Of a stretch of DNA of 34,677 nucleotides, positions 21,354 to 29,667 are shown piece by piece. The notes beneath the pieces are model-generated. The model had not been told where the DNA came from. It worked only from the letters and a program-made list of their open reading frames with translations, and did not search any database. A program made the translations under genes and the position numbers. Within the stretch, counting starts at the first letter, position 1, and each line of letters starts with the position of its first letter. Source of the stretch: Candidatus Saccharibacteria bacterium UBA1788 (GTDB lineage Bacteria; Patescibacteriota; Saccharimonadia; Saccharimonadales; Saccharimonadaceae); assembly GCA_002315165.1 (NCBI GenBank), contig DCGC01000040.1, positions 4,679 to 39,355 of the forward strand, in the 5' to 3' direction.

Positions 21354-23459
21354 ATGAATAAACAAGAAGAAGAGCGCCGTGCCCGCCTTATGAAAATGCG
21401 CAATGAACGTCTCCCGGATATCAAAAAACAATTTGAAGAAGCCCAAAATCGTCGCTTTAACTCTAATTTTGCTCCAGGTGGCAAGGACGAAAAATTAGTC
21501 AAGAAAAAGGCTGCTGCTAAAAAAGCATCAACTAAAACCGCTAAAAAAGCCGCCGCAAGTGAGGTCGATAAGCGCCACGTCAACCTTTCTGTCTCTACGC
21601 GTAAAGGGGAAATGGTCCATCACCAGCGCATGCTTTCGCAAGACGTTAATGCACAAGCTACACAACATATTATCGGTGTTCCTGTTAATAAATCCCGCTA
21701 CAACGGTTACAACGGTAGCCAGGTAACCAACTCTCAGCTCAAGACCGCGCGCCCGGATTCTGATTCTGTGCGTATTATTCCAATCGGTGGCGTTGGTGAA
21801 TTTGGCATCGGCAAAAATATGACAGTCATCGAATATAAACAAGAAATAATTGTTGTAGATATGGGCACACTTTTTGCTAATGATGACTACCCAGGCGTCA
21901 ACTATATGGTTCCTGATATTAAATATCTCGAAGATAATCGCGATAAGGTCAAAGCAATTCTTTTCACGCACGCCCACCTCGACCATATCGGTGCTTGTCG
22001 CCATCTTTTACCTAAATTCAATCTTCTTACACCGATCTATGGCACAGATTTTACTATTGGCATGATTAAAAAAGAGATGTCCGAGCTCGAAGACATCCCA
22101 GAATTAAACTATCAAGTTGTTGATCCACTTAAGCATGAAAAGTTCCAAGTTTCTGAACATTTTTCAGTTGAATTTATTCACGTCCTCCATTCAATTCCAG
22201 GTTCGGCCAGCATCGTTATCCGCACTCCAAACGGCACAATCTATCTTTCTGGCGACTGGCGCCACGAAGAAAAACCGTTAGGAATCCAAACCGACTACGA
22301 GCGTATCGACGAAATCGTCAAAACCGAAGGCATAGATTTAATGCTGAACGAATCCACTAATATTGACTCGCCTGGACATCACCCACACTCGGAATACGAC
22401 GTTGGTGAAAATCTTGGTAAAGTCATGGACCACTATGCTTCGGGTCGTATTATTGTCTCTTGCTTTTCATCGCAAATCGGCCGTATTGAGCTTGTCCTTC
22501 GTGAAGCCGCTGCGCGCGGTCGCAAAGTCGCCTTCTCGGGCTTCTCTATGATTAATAATATCGAAGTCGCCCTACGTTCAAAATCGATTAAAGTTCCAAA
22601 AGACACCATCATGAAAATGGAAGACATCATTAAACTTCCTGATGATAAGGTCACGATTGTTTGTACCGGTTCTCAAGGCGAACTCAACGCCGTGCTTAAT
22701 CGTATGGTTTCTGGCGTTCATAAATACATCAAAATCAAATCGACCGATACCGTTGTTTTTTCATCAAACCCAATTCCAGGCAACGAGCCTCATGTAGTCT
22801 CGACAGTTGACGGTTTGCTTCGTGAGGGTGCGCAGGTAATTCAAAACGGCAAAACTCACCTCAATAATCTTGGTCCGCTCCACCTTTCAGGTCATGCCTA
22901 CTATGAAGACCACGTTGATTTTGTCACTCGTCTCAACCCTACGAACTACATGCCCTATCACGGCGAATTCTACATGCTCGAGCATAATGCCGAGATGGCG
23001 GAAAACGTTATCGGCATTCCAAAAGATCGCATCATTATTTCTGATGATGGCGATATTGTCGAATTCACTAAAGATAAGAAAATCCGTAAAAACGGACGTA
23101 TTCAAGTTGGCAATAAACTTTATGATGATGCCGATCAGCCTGTCCATGAAGCTGTCGTAAAAGACCGTATTCACATTTCCCGTGAAGGCATTTTTGTCAT
23201 TGTTCTTACCCTTTCTAAGAAAACTGGTCGTCTTATTAAAACTCCAGATATCGTTTCACGCGCGTTTATTTATCTCGATAACTCCGAGGAGCTTATCGGC
23301 AAAATTCGTCACTATCTTCGAGCGAAAACTGACAAATCAATTTCTACTGACCCCGAACTAAAAGTTCTCAAAGAAGAAATTAAAGAAGATATCACTCATA
23401 TCTTATTTGATGCGACTGGTCATACGCCAATTGTTATCCCAGTTATCAACAAAGTATAG
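21354..23459 (+). CDS. rnj: Ribonuclease J with long basic N-terminal extension
   Basis: A 701-residue metallo-beta-lactamase/beta-CASP ribonuclease with 5'-exonuclease and endonuclease activity in RNA decay and maturation. The metal site HAHLDH (206-211) and the SGDWRHEEKPLG segment are present. The beta-CASP phrases VSCFSSQIGRIE, GFSMINN, CTGSQGE and LHLSGHAYYEDH, and the late NYMPYHGEFYML segment, all fit RNase J. Residues 1-135 are an extension not found in the usual 555-residue enzyme. It is rich in Lys, Arg and Ala and is probably flexible and RNA-binding. AAAGGAAA lies before the ATG. The -10 region is covered by a perfect inverted repeat, so the gene may be repressed. In a genome with many leaderless messages, a 5'-exonuclease would matter for mRNA lifetime (inference). 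Confidence 0.96.
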   Translation: MNKQEEERRARLMKMRNERLPDIKKQFEEAQNRRFNSNFAPGGKDEKLVKKKAAAKKASTKTAKKAAASEVDKRHVNLSVSTRKGEMVHHQRMLSQDVNAQATQHIIGVPVNKSRYNGYNGSQVTNSQLKTARPDSDSVRIIPIGGVGEFGIGKNMTVIEYKQEIIVVDMGTLFANDDYPGVNYMVPDIKYLEDNRDKVKAILFTHAHLDHIGACRHLLPKFNLLTPIYGTDFTIGMIKKEMSELEDIPELNYQVVDPLKHEKFQVSEHFSVEFIHVLHSIPGSASIVIRTPNGTIYLSGDWRHEEKPLGIQTDYERIDEIVKTEGIDLMLNESTNIDSPGHHPHSEYDVGENLGKVMDHYASGRIIVSCFSSQIGRIELVLREAAARGRKVAFSGFSMINNIEVALRSKSIKVPKDTIMKMEDIIKLPDDKVTIVCTGSQGELNAVLNRMVSGVHKYIKIKSTDTVVFSSNPIPGNEPHVVSTVDGLLREGAQVIQNGKTHLNNLGPLHLSGHAYYEDHVDFVTRLNPTNYMPYHGEFYMLEHNAEMAENVIGIPKDRIIISDDGDIVEFTKDKKIRKNGRIQVGNKLYDDADQPVHEAVVKDRIHISREGIFVIVLTLSKKTGRLIKTPDIVSRAFIYLDNSEELIGKIRHYLRAKTDKSISTDPELKVLKEEIKEDITHILFDATGHTPIVIPVINKV

Positions 23460-23461
23460 AA

Positions 23462-23488
23462 AATTCCCCCGAAATTTTCGGGGGAATT
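23462..23488. terminator. Hairpin terminator after RNase J
   Basis: AATTCCCCCGAAA pairs with TTTCGGGGGAATT. The T-run is poor on the plus strand (AATTAATAAAA); on the minus strand the stem ends in GGAATTTTC. It can serve the convergent small gene as well. Confidence 0.75.
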
Positions 23489-23498
23489 AATAAAATAC

Positions 23499-23795
23499 GA
23501 GCCGTCTTTTTGTGTAAAATGTCATAGTGTCAAAACCTCTTCAACCCAGTCGCCGGGAGTAAAGGAATACACCTCGTTGTAGCCTGAATGAAACACCATC
23601 TTGCTATTTACGAAAACTCCGCTTTCGTCTCCGTACCAAGATTTCATGACGATTTTATCTCCATTCTTTGCTTTAAATTCAAGCGCGAAACCTTCTTTTT
23701 TCTGTAAGATTTCCAAAACCTTTTTAAACACCAAATCTTGTTTGCCTTGCATCTTAAGAACCCTCCTTCTTTAAATAAAACACACAAGACGGCTC
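23499..23795. repeat. 10-bp inverted repeat flanking the 76-aa gene
   Basis: GAGCCGTCTT at 23499-23508 and AAGACGGCTC at 23786-23795 are perfect inverted copies. Both are followed inward by related GTGT/ACAC tracts, offset by three T. They lie just outside the coding region and almost at the predicted 5' end of its mRNA, so the two ends could pair into a panhandle. Confidence 0.55.
23522..23752 (-). CDS. Small unrecognised protein (76 aa)
   Basis: A 76-residue protein with a well-formed GGAGGG ribosome site 8 nt before its ATG, which supports it as a real gene. The first 18 residues look helical (DLVFKKVLEILQKK). The rest is a likely small beta domain (FALEFKAKNGDKIVMKS, then GVFVNSKMVFHSGYNEVYSFTPGDWVEEV). 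There is no signal peptide, membrane helix or Cys. It is transcribed alone on the minus strand from a -10 box at 23803-23808. Its transcript ends and begins with complementary sequence (23499-23508 and 23786-23795). The function is unknown; I see no toxin or known regulator motif. Confidence 0.78.
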   Translation of the reverse strand: MQGKQDLVFKKVLEILQKKEGFALEFKAKNGDKIVMKSWYGDESGVFVNSKMVFHSGYNEVYSFTPGDWVEEVLTL

Positions 23796-23802
23796 CTTCT
23801 AT

Positions 23803-23808
23803 ATTATA
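23803..23808 (-). promoter_or_regulatory. -10 box of the 76-aa gene
   Basis: TATAAT on the minus strand, preceded by TGA (extended form). It gives a leader of about 44 nt. It is back-to-back with the tRNA-Leu promoter. Confidence 0.6.
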
Positions 23809-23818
23809 TCATATTTAA

Positions 23819-23827
23819 TGGTATAAT
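23819..23827 (+). promoter_or_regulatory. Extended -10 promoter of tRNA-Leu / pgi
   Basis: TGGTATAAT, the same form as in the murB/tRNA-Lys region, ends 8 nt before the tRNA. Confidence 0.65.
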
Positions 23828-23835
23828 TATTCTAT

Positions 23836-23922
23836 GCCCGAGTGGCGGAATTGGTAGACGCGCTAGCTTCAGGTGCTAGTCTAAGCAATTGGGTGTGGGT
23901 TCGAGTCCCACCCCGGGCACCA
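23836..23922 (+). tRNA. tRNA-Leu (CAG)
   Basis: A class II tRNA with a long variable arm. The acceptor stem is GCCCGAG with 3' strand CCCGGGC (one mismatch at the inner end). The anticodon stem is CTAGC/GCTAG around TTCAGGT, giving anticodon CAG. The T-arm is GTGGG/CCCAC, and CCA is encoded. It is followed 13 nt later by pgi without a terminator or promoter. Confidence 0.92.
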
Positions 23923-23935
23923 TTTAGGAGGTAAT

Positions 23936-25078
23936 ATGGAAACGAATTTTTCAGTCGATCCGAAACTGGCCGAAAGGTTACTTTTCGAAATCGAATCTGA
24001 CCAGATGGGTGGTTGGTATGACCTCCCAAATACATATAACGTTGACGAAATTAAACATATCAAAGAACTCGCAAGAAAAATCCAATCCACATCTAAATTT
24101 TTGGTTTGCATTGGAGTTGGCGGGTCTTATCTCGGCCATCGCGCCGTCATTGAAGCGCTATCTCCAAAATCACCGACCAAAATTCTTTATGCCGGGAACT
24201 CACTTTCTACTCGAGAATTAAATAAAGTCATTGACGAAATCGGCGATGATGATTTTTCGATTCTTGTCATCTCCAAGTCTGGCACTACTATTGAGCCAGC
24301 TCTTGCCTTTGACGCCTTTAAACAAAAGCTTCAAAAAAAATATGGCGAAAAAGATTCCTGCAGTCGTATTTTTGTAACAACCGATGCCAATCATGGCGCG
24401 CTTCACGACGAAGCTATTGCGAACCACTATGGAAGCCTTACTATTCCTAATGACATTGGCGGGCGATATTCTGTCCTGTCAACAGTTGGCTTATTGCCGT
24501 TAGCCGTTGCTAATGTTAATATCGACAAGCTTCTTGAAGGTGCAAAATTCTGTCGCGACAAAATGCTTAATACTGGCGATTTGGGAAATTCAATGTTGGT
24601 ACGTTACGCTTTTGACCGTTACCGCCTCTATAAGAAAGACGGCTGCGACGTAGAGGTTTTGGCTAGCTTTGAACCAAGCATGTTGTATTTTAACGAATGG
24701 TGGAAACAACTTTTTGGTGAATCGGAGGGGAAAAACTATCAAGGCATTTTTCCGGCTTCAGTCGTCTATACGACCGACCTCCATTCTATGGGCCAATATA
24801 TGCAGCAAGGTCGCCGCAATATTTTTGAGACTATTATTGAATTCGCCGATAACTCCGGTGCAAATCTTGCCGCCGAAAAAGCCACGGTTTATGCTCATCG
24901 CTTAGGCGGAATAGAAGTCTTAGAAATTAAAGTTCCGAGTCTCGACGAATTATCACTAGGCTTTTTATTCCAGTTTTTTGAAACCGCATGCGCCCTCTCC
25001 GCGAAACTTATGGGCATCAATCCATTTGACCAACCGGGAGTAGAAGTCTATAAACAAAAAATGCGCGAGCTGTTATAA
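23936..25078 (+). CDS. pgi: Glucose-6-phosphate isomerase (short form)
   Basis: A 380-residue enzyme that interconverts glucose 6-phosphate and fructose 6-phosphate. The SIS domains show FLVCIGVGGSYLGHRA (about 53-68), VISKSGTTIEPALAF (about 110-124, phosphate binding) and YTTDLHSMGQYMQQGRRN with the following catalytic Glu. The His loop is AHRLGGIEVL, and the C-terminal Lys helix is VEVYKQKMREL. It is shorter than the usual 430-550 residues but keeps all active-site motifs. AGGAGG (23926-23931) lies only 4 nt before the ATG and 3 nt after the tRNA-Leu CCA. The message must therefore come from processing of a tRNA-mRNA precursor. Its TAA lies inside the -10 box of the next gene. Confidence 0.95.
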   Translation: METNFSVDPKLAERLLFEIESDQMGGWYDLPNTYNVDEIKHIKELARKIQSTSKFLVCIGVGGSYLGHRAVIEALSPKSPTKILYAGNSLSTRELNKVIDEIGDDDFSILVISKSGTTIEPALAFDAFKQKLQKKYGEKDSCSRIFVTTDANHGALHDEAIANHYGSLTIPNDIGGRYSVLSTVGLLPLAVANVNIDKLLEGAKFCRDKMLNTGDLGNSMLVRYAFDRYRLYKKDGCDVEVLASFEPSMLYFNEWWKQLFGESEGKNYQGIFPASVVYTTDLHSMGQYMQQGRRNIFETIIEFADNSGANLAAEKATVYAHRLGGIEVLEIKVPSLDELSLGFLFQFFETACALSAKLMGINPFDQPGVEVYKQKMRELL

Positions 25079-25079
25079 T
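25074..25079 (+). promoter_or_regulatory. -10 box overlapping the pgi stop; leaderless start of carbamate kinase
   Basis: TATAAT ends 6 nt before the ATG at 25086, and no ribosome site is present. The pgi stop TAA is part of the box. Confidence 0.65.
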
Positions 25080-25085
25080 ATACTT

Positions 25086-26027
25086 ATGGTAAAAAAGAAA
25101 CGTGTCGTTATTGCGCTTGGCGGCAATGCGCTCCAAAAAAACGGCGAAGTTACTGCTGAGGCTCAAAAATCCGTCGCCTCAACAGTAGGTAAGATAATTG
25201 CCGATTTATCGGATAAATATGAAATTGTTGTCACCCACGGCAATGGTCCCCAAGTTGGCAATATCTTAATTCACGAAGAAACTGCCGCGACTGATGCTGC
25301 TCCGGCTATGCCGCTAGAGACTGCTGTCGCCATGAGCGGCGGACAAATTGGCTACTGGCTTTCACAGTCAATTTCTAACGCCTTCCAAAAAAAAGGCAAA
25401 CAGAAAAAAGTCGTTTCAGTTATTACTCAAGTTGAAGTAGACCTTAAGGACCCAGCCTTCCGGCATCCGACAAAACCTATAGGGCAATTCTACTCCGAAA
25501 AGGCAGCACTCGATTTAACAAAGCAAAAAGGTTGGCTCATGAAAGAGGATGCTGGCCGCGGTTGGCGACGAGTCGTACCTTCTCCAAAACCAAAAGATAT
25601 TATCGAAAAACGCGAAATCTCCGACCTGATTAACTCCGGCGCAATCGTCGTCGCTGTTGGTGGTGGTGGTATTCCAGTCTATCGCACTAAAATTCTACGC
25701 GTATTAAAAGGCGTTGACGCCGTTATCGATAAGGACTTCGCCGCTGAAAAACTCGCAGAGCTTATTAAGGCGGACATCTTTGTTTCCGTCACGGCCGTTC
25801 CTTTTGCCTATCTAAATTACGGCACAGAAGACGCAATTGCACTCCAAAAAATCACTCCGCGCGAAGCTGAACAATATGCTAAATCCGGTTATTTTAAAGC
25901 AGGCTCGATGCTCCCAAAAATCGAAGCCGTTACGGCCTTTGCTAAAAAAAGAAAAATAGGCATCATTACTTCAATCGAAAACCTCGAAGAAGCCTTAGAA
26001 GGCAAAACTGGGACAATTGTTAGCTAA
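25086..26027 (+). CDS. aguC: Carbamate kinase
   Basis: A 313-residue kinase of the amino-acid-kinase fold. It transfers phosphate from carbamoyl phosphate to ADP, making ATP, ammonia and CO2. Family motifs are VVIALGGNALQKNGE (7-21), VTHGNGPQVGNI, AMSGGQIGYWLSQ, VAVGGGGIPVYR and AVIDKDFAAEKLAE. The length matches the family (about 310). It is the ATP-yielding last step of the agmatine pathway encoded just downstream. The name aguC rather than arcC rests on that context, since the protein alone cannot decide. It has its own leaderless promoter and stands first in the cluster, whereas in lactic acid bacteria it is usually last. Confidence 0.94.
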   Translation: MVKKKRVVIALGGNALQKNGEVTAEAQKSVASTVGKIIADLSDKYEIVVTHGNGPQVGNILIHEETAATDAAPAMPLETAVAMSGGQIGYWLSQSISNAFQKKGKQKKVVSVITQVEVDLKDPAFRHPTKPIGQFYSEKAALDLTKQKGWLMKEDAGRGWRRVVPSPKPKDIIEKREISDLINSGAIVVAVGGGGIPVYRTKILRVLKGVDAVIDKDFAAEKLAELIKADIFVSVTAVPFAYLNYGTEDAIALQKITPREAEQYAKSGYFKAGSMLPKIEAVTAFAKKRKIGIITSIENLEEALEGKTGTIVS

Positions 26028-26032
26028 AACGC

Positions 26033-26060
26033 TTGCGCTTAAAAAATATCATAATATAAT
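26033..26060 (+). promoter_or_regulatory. Promoter of the aguBDA genes, predicted leaderless
   Basis: TTGCGC (26033-26038), a 16-bp spacer and TATAAT (26055-26060), ending 7 nt before the ATG at 26068. It sets the start of aguB; an in-frame upstream start at 26017 would lie before the promoter. Confidence 0.65.
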
Positions 26061-26067
26061 AATATAC

Positions 26068-27093
26068 ATGGAAGATAAGTATATTTTGTCGCATTCGCAA
26101 CCTACGCGAAAAGATTATATAGATACTGAAGATTTTGACCAATCAGAAATCTTAGATCTCATTAATCTTTCTCGAACAGTTCGCGATTATATAAAATCTG
26201 GTGGGGTTTTAGACACTCTATACCACCGTTCTTTAGCAATGATTTTTGAACAAAAATCAACGCGTACTAGAGTCTCATTCGAAGTCGCCATGGAGCAACT
26301 TGGAGGACACGCTCTCAATCTCGCTCCAGGTGCTATTCAACTTGGTGGGCACGAAACAATTGAAGATACTGCTCAAGTTATTGGGCGCATGTGTGATATG
26401 ATTATGTCTCGCGTTGATCGTCATGAATCAATCCAAGCTCTTGCCAAATATGCAGCGGTTCCAGTCATCAATGGAATGTCCGATCGTAGCCACCCTACGC
26501 AAGGACTTGGCGATATAATCACTATCTTCGATCATCTTCCTGCCAATAAATCCCTAAACGAAGTTAAAGTTATTTTTGTAGGCGACTGTACTCAGGTATG
26601 CAATACACTATGCGAGATGACCACAAAGCTCGGTATGAATTTTGTCCATTATGCCCCAAAAAACAAATGGCTGAGCGAAGAATTTTTGCAACTTGGTCGT
26701 AAAAATGTTGAACAATATGGCGGGTCATGTGAAGTTTCTGATGATCCGAAATGCCTCAAAGGCGCAGATTTTATTTATACCGATGTTTGGTACGGCCTTT
26801 ACGACAAAGAAACTCCAAAAGAAGTCTACATGAAGGACTTCTATCCTAAATACCAAGTAAACGACGACATGATTGCTGCGACTCATAATCCAAGCGTAAA
26901 GTTCATGCACTGCCTTCCAGCTAATCGCAATGAAGAAGTTACAGATTCAGTGCTCGATGGTCCTCACTCTGCCGCTTGGGATCAAGCCGAAAATCGCCTC
27001 ACGGCGCAACGCGGTTTAGTATTGTATTTTGGCCAGGTTGCTCAAGCAACGCTCGATTATATAAAACAACAAAAGGAGGGCAACAATGCCTAG
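26068..27093 (+). CDS. aguB: Putrescine carbamoyltransferase
   Basis: A 341-residue transferase that phosphorolyses N-carbamoylputrescine to putrescine and carbamoyl phosphate. The carbamoyl-phosphate loop is KSTRTRVSFE, with SRVDRH and SHPTQGLGD. The second-substrate loop reads YTDVWYGLYDKE, and HCLPANRNEEVTD follows. These two phrases match putrescine carbamoyltransferases rather than ornithine carbamoyltransferases (DVWxSMG, HCLPAFH). The start at 26068 gives a length close to the 339 residues known for the Enterococcus enzyme. The 3' end overlaps aguD by 8 nt. No ribosome site precedes the ATG. The assignment to putrescine is strong because agmatine deiminase is two genes away. Confidence 0.93.
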   Translation: MEDKYILSHSQPTRKDYIDTEDFDQSEILDLINLSRTVRDYIKSGGVLDTLYHRSLAMIFEQKSTRTRVSFEVAMEQLGGHALNLAPGAIQLGGHETIEDTAQVIGRMCDMIMSRVDRHESIQALAKYAAVPVINGMSDRSHPTQGLGDIITIFDHLPANKSLNEVKVIFVGDCTQVCNTLCEMTTKLGMNFVHYAPKNKWLSEEFLQLGRKNVEQYGGSCEVSDDPKCLKGADFIYTDVWYGLYDKETPKEVYMKDFYPKYQVNDDMIAATHNPSVKFMHCLPANRNEEVTDSVLDGPHSAAWDQAENRLTAQRGLVLYFGQVAQATLDYIKQQKEGNNA

Positions 27094-28525
27094 TAAAAAA
27101 CGTAAATTCAGGCTGTTTAGTGCAGTTCTCGCTACAGTCTGTATAATCCTCGTAGGAGATGCCGTCGCGCCTACCGCGTCGATTGGTAATTCTCAGTATG
27201 CGTGGTGGATCTTAATGATTGTTGGGTTCTTCGTGCCTTATGCCTTGATTTCTGCCGAGCTTGGCACCCAATATCCTTCAGAAGGTGGTATGTATACATG
27301 GGTCAAAAACGCCTTTGGTGCGAAATGGGCCAGCCGCGTTGCTTGGTTCTATTGGGTTAACTATCCTCTTTGGATTGCCTCTCTTGCCGACTTGGTCACC
27401 TCACTATTAATGACCATGCTTGGCATTGATTTGTCTATCCAGATGGTATTAGCAATACAACTTGTATATATCGCCCTCGTCACAATACTCGGTATGCTGC
27501 GCATTAGTCAGTCAGCTTGGGTTTCAAATATCGGCGCAATTATTAAGTTCGCCATCCTTGCTGGTATTGGTGGTTTGGGTATCTATGTTCTTTTGACTCA
27601 AGGTACAGCCAACCCTATCGAATCATGGCACGATCTTGTTCCTCTCGCATCTGCGGACGGCGGTATTGATTGGACCGGTGTTTCATTTGTATCTCTTATC
27701 ATCTTTAACATGCTCGGCTTTGAAGTCGTCTCTACCTTCTATGATGATATGGACAAGCCAAAAAAACAAATTCCTCAAGCCATTATTCTTGGCGGTATCT
27801 TGATCGCTGTTTTTTATCTGCTCCCGTCGTTCGGTATTGGCGTAGGTACTGCAGTTTCAGACATCTCTACTGACACTGGGCTCCTTGATAGTTACAATAT
27901 TCTCCTCGCGAACGTCGGGCTGAGTGCTGGCGCTATCAACGCCGTTATCGTCACTGTTGGAGGTTTATTTATCTACACTTTAATTGCCAACATTTCCTCA
28001 TGGAACTTTGGTGTTTATTCGGTCATTGCTTATTCTGCAGAAGATGGTATGTTCCCGAAGTCTTGGACCAAACGCAATAAAGATGGCGTTCCGTATGTAA
28101 TCTCTATCGTCACCGGATTAGTCGCTGCCGCTCTCGCAATTACAGGTATTGTGCTTAACTTCTTCTTCCCGGATTGGGAAGTCGGCCAAAACGTTTTCTG
28201 GGCATTCTTCGACCTTAGCTTGACCTGTTTGTTGCTAAGTTACATTCCAATGTTCGCAGCGTTTATAAAGCTTCATAAAAACGGTAAACAAGTCAAAAAC
28301 GGCTATTGGCTCAAAGTTAGTCCAGTCATGCGCTGGATTATGGGCGTCATCCCTATGTTGCTTCTTATAGTTTCATTATTCTTCACCTTGATTCCTGCCC
28401 TAGAAACAGAAGCAATTTTGGACAATATGACTCTTATCGTTAGTACGCTCGTATGCGTTCTTGTCGGCGAGATTTTAGTGATAAGAGTAAAGGATAAAAA
28501 GACCAAAAAATTGGCCGCTAAATAA
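27086..28525 (+). CDS. aguD: Agmatine/putrescine antiporter, APC superfamily
   Basis: A 479-residue transporter with about 12 membrane helices. The first helix carries VGDAVAPTASIGNSQYAWWI. It is followed by SAELGTQYPSEGGMYTWVKNAFG, the APC-type Glu and Gly-rich turn, and FNMLGFEVVSTFYDDMDKPKKQIPQAI, the conserved helix 6-7 region. The C-terminus is basic and cytoplasmic. It would exchange external agmatine for internal putrescine, so no energy is spent on uptake. AAGGAGGG at 6 nt gives a strong ribosome site inside the end of aguB. The substrate is inferred from its place between aguB and aguA. Confidence 0.9.
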   Translation: MPSKKRKFRLFSAVLATVCIILVGDAVAPTASIGNSQYAWWILMIVGFFVPYALISAELGTQYPSEGGMYTWVKNAFGAKWASRVAWFYWVNYPLWIASLADLVTSLLMTMLGIDLSIQMVLAIQLVYIALVTILGMLRISQSAWVSNIGAIIKFAILAGIGGLGIYVLLTQGTANPIESWHDLVPLASADGGIDWTGVSFVSLIIFNMLGFEVVSTFYDDMDKPKKQIPQAIILGGILIAVFYLLPSFGIGVGTAVSDISTDTGLLDSYNILLANVGLSAGAINAVIVTVGGLFIYTLIANISSWNFGVYSVIAYSAEDGMFPKSWTKRNKDGVPYVISIVTGLVAAALAITGIVLNFFFPDWEVGQNVFWAFFDLSLTCLLLSYIPMFAAFIKLHKNGKQVKNGYWLKVSPVMRWIMGVIPMLLLIVSLFFTLIPALETEAILDNMTLIVSTLVCVLVGEILVIRVKDKKTKKLAAK

Positions 28526-28556
28526 AAATAAAAGCAGTGGGAGAATAGGAAAAGAA

Positions 28557-29657
28557 ATGAGAATTAACGATACAACTCCAAAGCAAGACGGATTTCATAT
28601 GCCATCCGAGCTCGCCGAACATAAATGCACATACTTACTTTGGCCGGAACGTCCAGATAACTGGCGCAACGGTGCAAAGCCTGCACAAAAAGCTTTCAGA
28701 CAAGTAGTGGAAGCTATTGCGAAGCACGAACCGGTTGTTCTTGGGGTTAATCAGTCTCAATACAGCCACGTTCTCGGTATGAACATGAAAAATGTCCAAG
28801 TAGTCGAAATTTCCAATAACGACTCTTGGGTTCGTGACACTGGCGCCACTTTTGTCGTCAATAATAATGGTGATATGCGCGCCATCGACTGGGCTTTCAA
28901 TGGCTACGGTGGTTTAGTGAATGGCATCTACTTCCCGTGGGATTTAGATGACGCTATTGCCGCCAAAATGACAGCTATCGAAAATGTCGATCGCTATCGT
29001 TTGGATGATTTTGTCCTAGAGGGCGGCTCTATTCATTCTGATGGTGAAGGCACAATCTTAGTCACTGAAGAGACTTTACTATCCGAAGGTCGCAACCCAG
29101 ATAAAACTAAAGAAGAAATCGAACAAATCCTTCTTGAATACTTAGGAGCCGAAAAAGTCCTTTGGGTTCCAAAGGGGATTTATATGGACGAAGACACGAA
29201 TGGCCACGTCGATAATATAGTTCAATTCATTGCTCCAGGTAAGGTCATCTTGGCTTGGGAAGATAATCCGGAGGACCCTCAACACGAGCGTTCCCAAATG
29301 GCCTATAACTATCTTATGAGTGAGACTGACGCTAAAGGTCGCCATCTTGAAATTGTCAAGCTTCATGTTCCTAATGTAGTCACAATCACAAAAGAAGAAT
29401 CCGAAGGCATTGATTCTGTCGAAGGCACTTTCCCTCGCAATGAAGGTGATAGGCTCCCAGCATCGTATATTAACTATTACAACTGCAATGGTGCGATCAT
29501 TCTTCCGTTATTTAACGACCCACACGATCAAGCCGCGGTTGAAACTCTCCAACAATGCTTCCCAGATCGCGTAATTGAAACGATTCCGTTAGCTCGCGAA
29601 ATTCTTCTCGGTGGTGGAAATATTCACTGCATAACACAACAGGTGCCAAAAGCTTAA
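28557..29657 (+). CDS. aguA: Agmatine deiminase
   Basis: A 366-residue enzyme of the guanidine-modifying fold that hydrolyses agmatine to N-carbamoylputrescine and ammonia. The family phrases are TYLLWPERPDNWRNGAKPAQ (substrate entrance), NDSWVRDTGATFVVN, DDFVLEGGSIHSDGEGTILVTEE, DTNGHVDN and the C-terminal catalytic loop GGGNIHCITQQ with C358. The length fits the Enterococcus enzyme. It starts 31 nt after aguD with GGGAG and AGGAAA upstream, and a terminator follows, so it ends the cluster. No LuxR-type aguR regulator is beside it. Confidence 0.95.
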   Translation: MRINDTTPKQDGFHMPSELAEHKCTYLLWPERPDNWRNGAKPAQKAFRQVVEAIAKHEPVVLGVNQSQYSHVLGMNMKNVQVVEISNNDSWVRDTGATFVVNNNGDMRAIDWAFNGYGGLVNGIYFPWDLDDAIAAKMTAIENVDRYRLDDFVLEGGSIHSDGEGTILVTEETLLSEGRNPDKTKEEIEQILLEYLGAEKVLWVPKGIYMDEDTNGHVDNIVQFIAPGKVILAWEDNPEDPQHERSQMAYNYLMSETDAKGRHLEIVKLHVPNVVTITKEESEGIDSVEGTFPRNEGDRLPASYINYYNCNGAIILPLFNDPHDQAAVETLQQCFPDRVIETIPLAREILLGGGNIHCITQQVPKA

Positions 29658-29667
29658 AACAAAAAAT

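Noticed and set aside
26017..26067. Earlier start for putrescine carbamoyltransferase
   Set aside because: It lies before the promoter at 26033-26060 and overlaps the carbamate kinase end; the start at 26068 gives the family length.
26068..27093. Reading the transferase as ornithine carbamoyltransferase
   Set aside because: The SMG-type ornithine loop is absent and the DVWYGLYDKE and HCLPANRNEE phrases are those of putrescine carbamoyltransferase; agmatine deiminase is adjacent.
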